DNA from: an uncultured Bacteroidota bacterium
GTDB taxonomy: Bacteria; Bacteroidota; Bacteroidia; UBA7662
Direction: 5' to 3'
NCBI GenBank assembly: GCA_903908015.1
Contig: CAIVQI010000154.1
Location: forward strand, 1-15,296
Length of the DNA stretch: 15,296 nt
A program made the translations under genes and the position numbers. A model generated the notes under the pieces. It was not told the DNA's origin and searched no databases. It saw only the letters and a list, made by a program, of their open reading frames with translations. This document shows, in pieces, positions 13,125 to 15,296 of this stretch (position 1 is the first letter of the stretch; each line of letters starts with the position of its first letter).

Positions 13125-15296
13125 TTAGAATACAGCGGGAAATAGATTTGGGTCAGCTTCTGACATCATGCTATATACCGCTTCAACCATATCATCCACG
13201 GAAGGTTTACTAAAATAATCACCATCACTGCCGTAGGCCGGACGATGTTCGCGCGCCGTGAGGGTGCGGCCCGGACTGTCCAAATAAAAATAAGCCTGCT
13301 GCACTTCCATGACCTGCTGGTAGATGTAGGATGATGCCCCCCCCGGCACGTCCTCATCCACGATGATAAATCGATTGGTTTTTCGAATCGACGCCACCAA
13401 CCGATGCTCTGTATCAAATGGAATGAGTGACTGTACGTCAATAACCTCAACATCGATCCCAAGTTCCAGTAAGCGTTCAGCTGCTTCAATCGCCATGCGA
13501 CAACAAGATCCATAGGTGATCAATGTGAGGTCAGTACCTGCCCTAAGTACTTCTGGTATGCCTGGCGCAAGAGTAAACTCGAGCAGGTTTTCGGGAACCC
13601 GTTCCTTTAACCGGTATCCGTTAAGTGATTCGATGACCACAGCAGGTTCATCGCAGGCTAAAAGCATGTTGTAGAAGCCTACAGCCTGAACCATATTGCG
13701 TGGAACCAACAAAAGTATTCCTCTAATGCTGTGTAAAATCATGCCCATAGGTGAACCAGAATGCCAAATTCCTTCTAGGCGATGGCCACGGGTTCGAACG
13801 ATTAAAGGCGCTTTTTGACCTCCAACGGTGCGATAATGCAAGGTGGCCAGATCGTCACTCAAGATTTGCAGTGCGTAGAGCAAATAATCCAAATATTGAA
13901 TTTCCGCCAACGGCCTGAGTCCGCGCATTGCGGCACCTACACCCTGTCCGACAATACTCATCTCCCTAATTCCAGTGTCTGTGACCCGATTTTCACCATA
14001 GATTTCCTGTAGACCTGCAAATCCTTGGTTAACGTCACCGATTTTACCCACGTCTTCACCTATAGCGAAGAAGGCTGGTTCACGTTTTAGAATGTCCGAA
14101 AAGGCCATATTCAGCACTTCATATCCATTTATTGTCACAGATTTATCGCTGTAGACGGCTGGAATGGGGCGATGATTTTGGGTGGATTGTGCCGATTGGC
14201 TGTAGAGGTGACTGCTGAAAAGCGTTTGATGTTGTTCCGAAAACTTTTTTAGCAAGGCTTGGACACGATGACGCGCATCACTGGGGTGATTGCGGGCAGC
14301 CAGAATGCTGCTCCGAAGTGCACTAACAAGATCTCTCCTGAGCGGCTCTTTGTTTTGTCGAATGCTTTGAAGGTGGGTGCCAACTTCGGGGGCGATCTGC
14401 GTTGTTTGTTGGGCCAGATTACTGAGCGCGCCTGTGGTTTCTGACGCCATTGCGTCGATTTCCCGCCGAAATTCCTGATATGCAGCGCGCTGTTCTGCCT
14501 TGGTGTATTGGAGTCCTTCCTCTTCAATAAAAGCAATTTCAGCCTCGGTGGCCATACCCGCCTCCAACATCCAAGCACGCATTTTGACTATGCCATCGTG
14601 TTGACGTTCCCACTCAAGGCGCTCATTAGATTTGTAACGCTCATGCGATCCCGATGTTGAATGTCCTTGGGGTTGGGTGAGTTCGGTGATGTGAAAGACC
14701 ACTGGCATGTGGGATTGGCGCATGTCTTGGGCCGCTTCTTGGTATGCAGCACAGAGGGCGGGGTAGTCCCATCCACGAAGGGTATAAAGTTTGATGCCAG
14801 GACGATGTGGTTCGGTTTGGAAGCCCGATAATAGGCTGCTGAGGTTTTCCTTGGCCGTTTGGTAACGTGCCGGCACAGATATGCCGTATTCATCATCCCA
14901 GATGCTGATGAACAATGGAACTTGAAGCACTGCGGCGGCATTGAGTGTTTCCCAAAAATGGCCCTCTGAGGTTGATGCATTGCCAATGGTTGCAAAACTA
15001 ATTTCTCGTCCACCACGACTGAATGGAGTCGAATTAGACAGGGTGGGGTGGTTCCTATATAGTTTAGAAGCGTAGGCAATTCCTAAGGCACGGCCCATTT
15101 GCCCAGCGGTTGGAGAGATGTCGCATGTGCTGTGCAACTCCTCTGACAAAGCTCGCCAATGGCCCTGATCATCCAGGAAACGTGTAGAAAAATGACCATT
15201 CATCAGTCTGCCACCGCTCGCAGGTTCGGATTCCAATGAGGGGTGAGCATACAATTGAGCGAAAAATTGGCGGACGCTGGTAAGGCCCTTGGCGAG
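13125..15296 (-). CDS. 2-oxoacid dehydrogenase E1, fused alpha-beta subunits (N-terminus cut by right edge)
   Basis: The visible 723 residues end at a TAA at 13125-13127 and continue past the right edge without a start. The first ATG-like codon near the edge is really an internal TTG in the frame FFAQLYAHPSLE. The first half is an E1-alpha thiamine-diphosphate domain: GGRLMNGHFS, SPTAGQMGRALGIAYASKLY, the ThDP/Mg loop TIGNASTSEGHFWETLNAA (nt about 14990-14934) and WDDEYGISVP. A linker of about 120 residues, helical and charged, follows. The second half is the E1-beta domain: EVLNMAF, AIGEDVGKIGDVNQGF, RVTDTGIREMSIVGQGVGAAMRGLRPLAEIQY, RTRGHRLEGIWHSGSPMG, TYGSCCRMA and IIVDEDVPGG. It is one subunit of a multienzyme complex with E2 and E3. 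The substrate (branched-chain oxoacid, pyruvate or 2-oxoglutarate) cannot be settled from the sequence; the fused layout recalls the Bacteroidota branched-chain type. Confidence 0.92.
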   Translation of the reverse strand, partial: LAKGLTSVRQFFAQLYAHPSLESEPASGGRLMNGHFSTRFLDDQGHWRALSEELHSTCDISPTAGQMGRALGIAYASKLYRNHPTLSNSTPFSRGGREISFATIGNASTSEGHFWETLNAAAVLQVPLFISIWDDEYGISVPARYQTAKENLSSLLSGFQTEPHRPGIKLYTLRGWDYPALCAAYQEAAQDMRQSHMPVVFHITELTQPQGHSTSGSHERYKSNERLEWERQHDGIVKMRAWMLEAGMATEAEIAFIEEEGLQYTKAEQRAAYQEFRREIDAMASETTGALSNLAQQTTQIAPEVGTHLQSIRQNKEPLRRDLVSALRSSILAARNHPSDARHRVQALLKKFSEQHQTLFSSHLYSQSAQSTQNHRPIPAVYSDKSVTINGYEVLNMAFSDILKREPAFFAIGEDVGKIGDVNQGFAGLQEIYGENRVTDTGIREMSIVGQGVGAAMRGLRPLAEIQYLDYLLYALQILSDDLATLHYRTVGGQKAPLIVRTRGHRLEGIWHSGSPMGMILHSIRGILLLVPRNMVQAVGFYNMLLACDEPAVVIESLNGYRLKERVPENLLEFTLAPGIPEVLRAGTDLTLITYGSCCRMAIEAAERLLELGIDVEVIDVQSLIPFDTEHRLVASIRKTNRFIIVDEDVPGGASSYIYQQVMEVQQAYFYLDSPGRTLTAREHRPAYGSDGDYFSKPSVDDMVEAVYSMMSEADPNLFPAVF

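Noticed and set aside
14588..15079. Minus-strand open frame of 163 codons inside the E1 gene
   Set aside because: Same strand but a different frame from the E1 alpha domain, which carries clear ThDP motifs throughout. No frameshift is needed to read E1 continuously.
15252..15254. Start codon of the E1 gene
   Set aside because: The codon is TTG, inside a frame that continues to the window edge as LAKGLTSVRQFFAQLYAHP, which reads as family sequence. The true start lies outside the window.

Overview
This window looks like chromosomal housekeeping DNA from a member of the Bacteroidota. The evidence is a 287-residue primary sigma factor without region 1.1, of the short SigA type usual in that phylum; repeated TAnnTTTG motifs (the Bacteroidota -7 promoter element) just upstream of gene starts; no clear Shine-Dalgarno sequences; a fused alpha-beta 2-oxoacid dehydrogenase E1; and a DUF2452 protein. 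I cannot place it below phylum. Gene density is very high, and no rRNA, tRNA, insertion sequence, phage gene, CRISPR array or plasmid feature was seen.

Layout. Positions 1-1417 (minus strand): the start of a rhodanese-like gene and, upstream of it, rarA (replication-linked AAA+ ATPase). Positions 1447-3182 (plus): mnmD (tRNA wobble-uridine methyltransferase) and pyrD (quinone-linked dihydroorotate dehydrogenase), divergent from rarA across 29 bp. Positions 3212-7946 (minus): the translation and secretion block, transcribed in the order sigA, ffh, rpsP, rimM, trmD, rplS. The ffh-rpsP-rimM-trmD-rplS order matches the classical bacterial arrangement, and rpsP and rplS also appear to have promoters of their own. 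Positions 7947-8157: a 211-bp divergent region with an inverted repeat. Positions 8158-8709 (plus): a DUF2452 protein, whose end overlaps tail-to-tail with a 45-codon basic protein gene on the minus strand (8696-8833).

Positions 8874-13079 form an arginine-centred group: speA (arginine decarboxylase, minus) is divergent from rocF (arginase), with argS (arginyl-tRNA synthetase) 18 bp after rocF. The three enzymes send arginine to polyamines, to ornithine plus urea, and to protein synthesis. Their shared 54-bp control region has a perfect tandem 8-bp repeat and two opposing promoter-like motifs. Positions 13125-15296 (minus) hold most of a fused 2-oxoacid dehydrogenase E1, cut by the right edge.

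I found no clear new multi-gene system. The most interesting items are the arginine branch-point cluster and its control region, the small basic gene overlapping the DUF2452 gene, the long repetitive acidic tail on ribosomal protein bS16, and the tightly packed divergent promoters.
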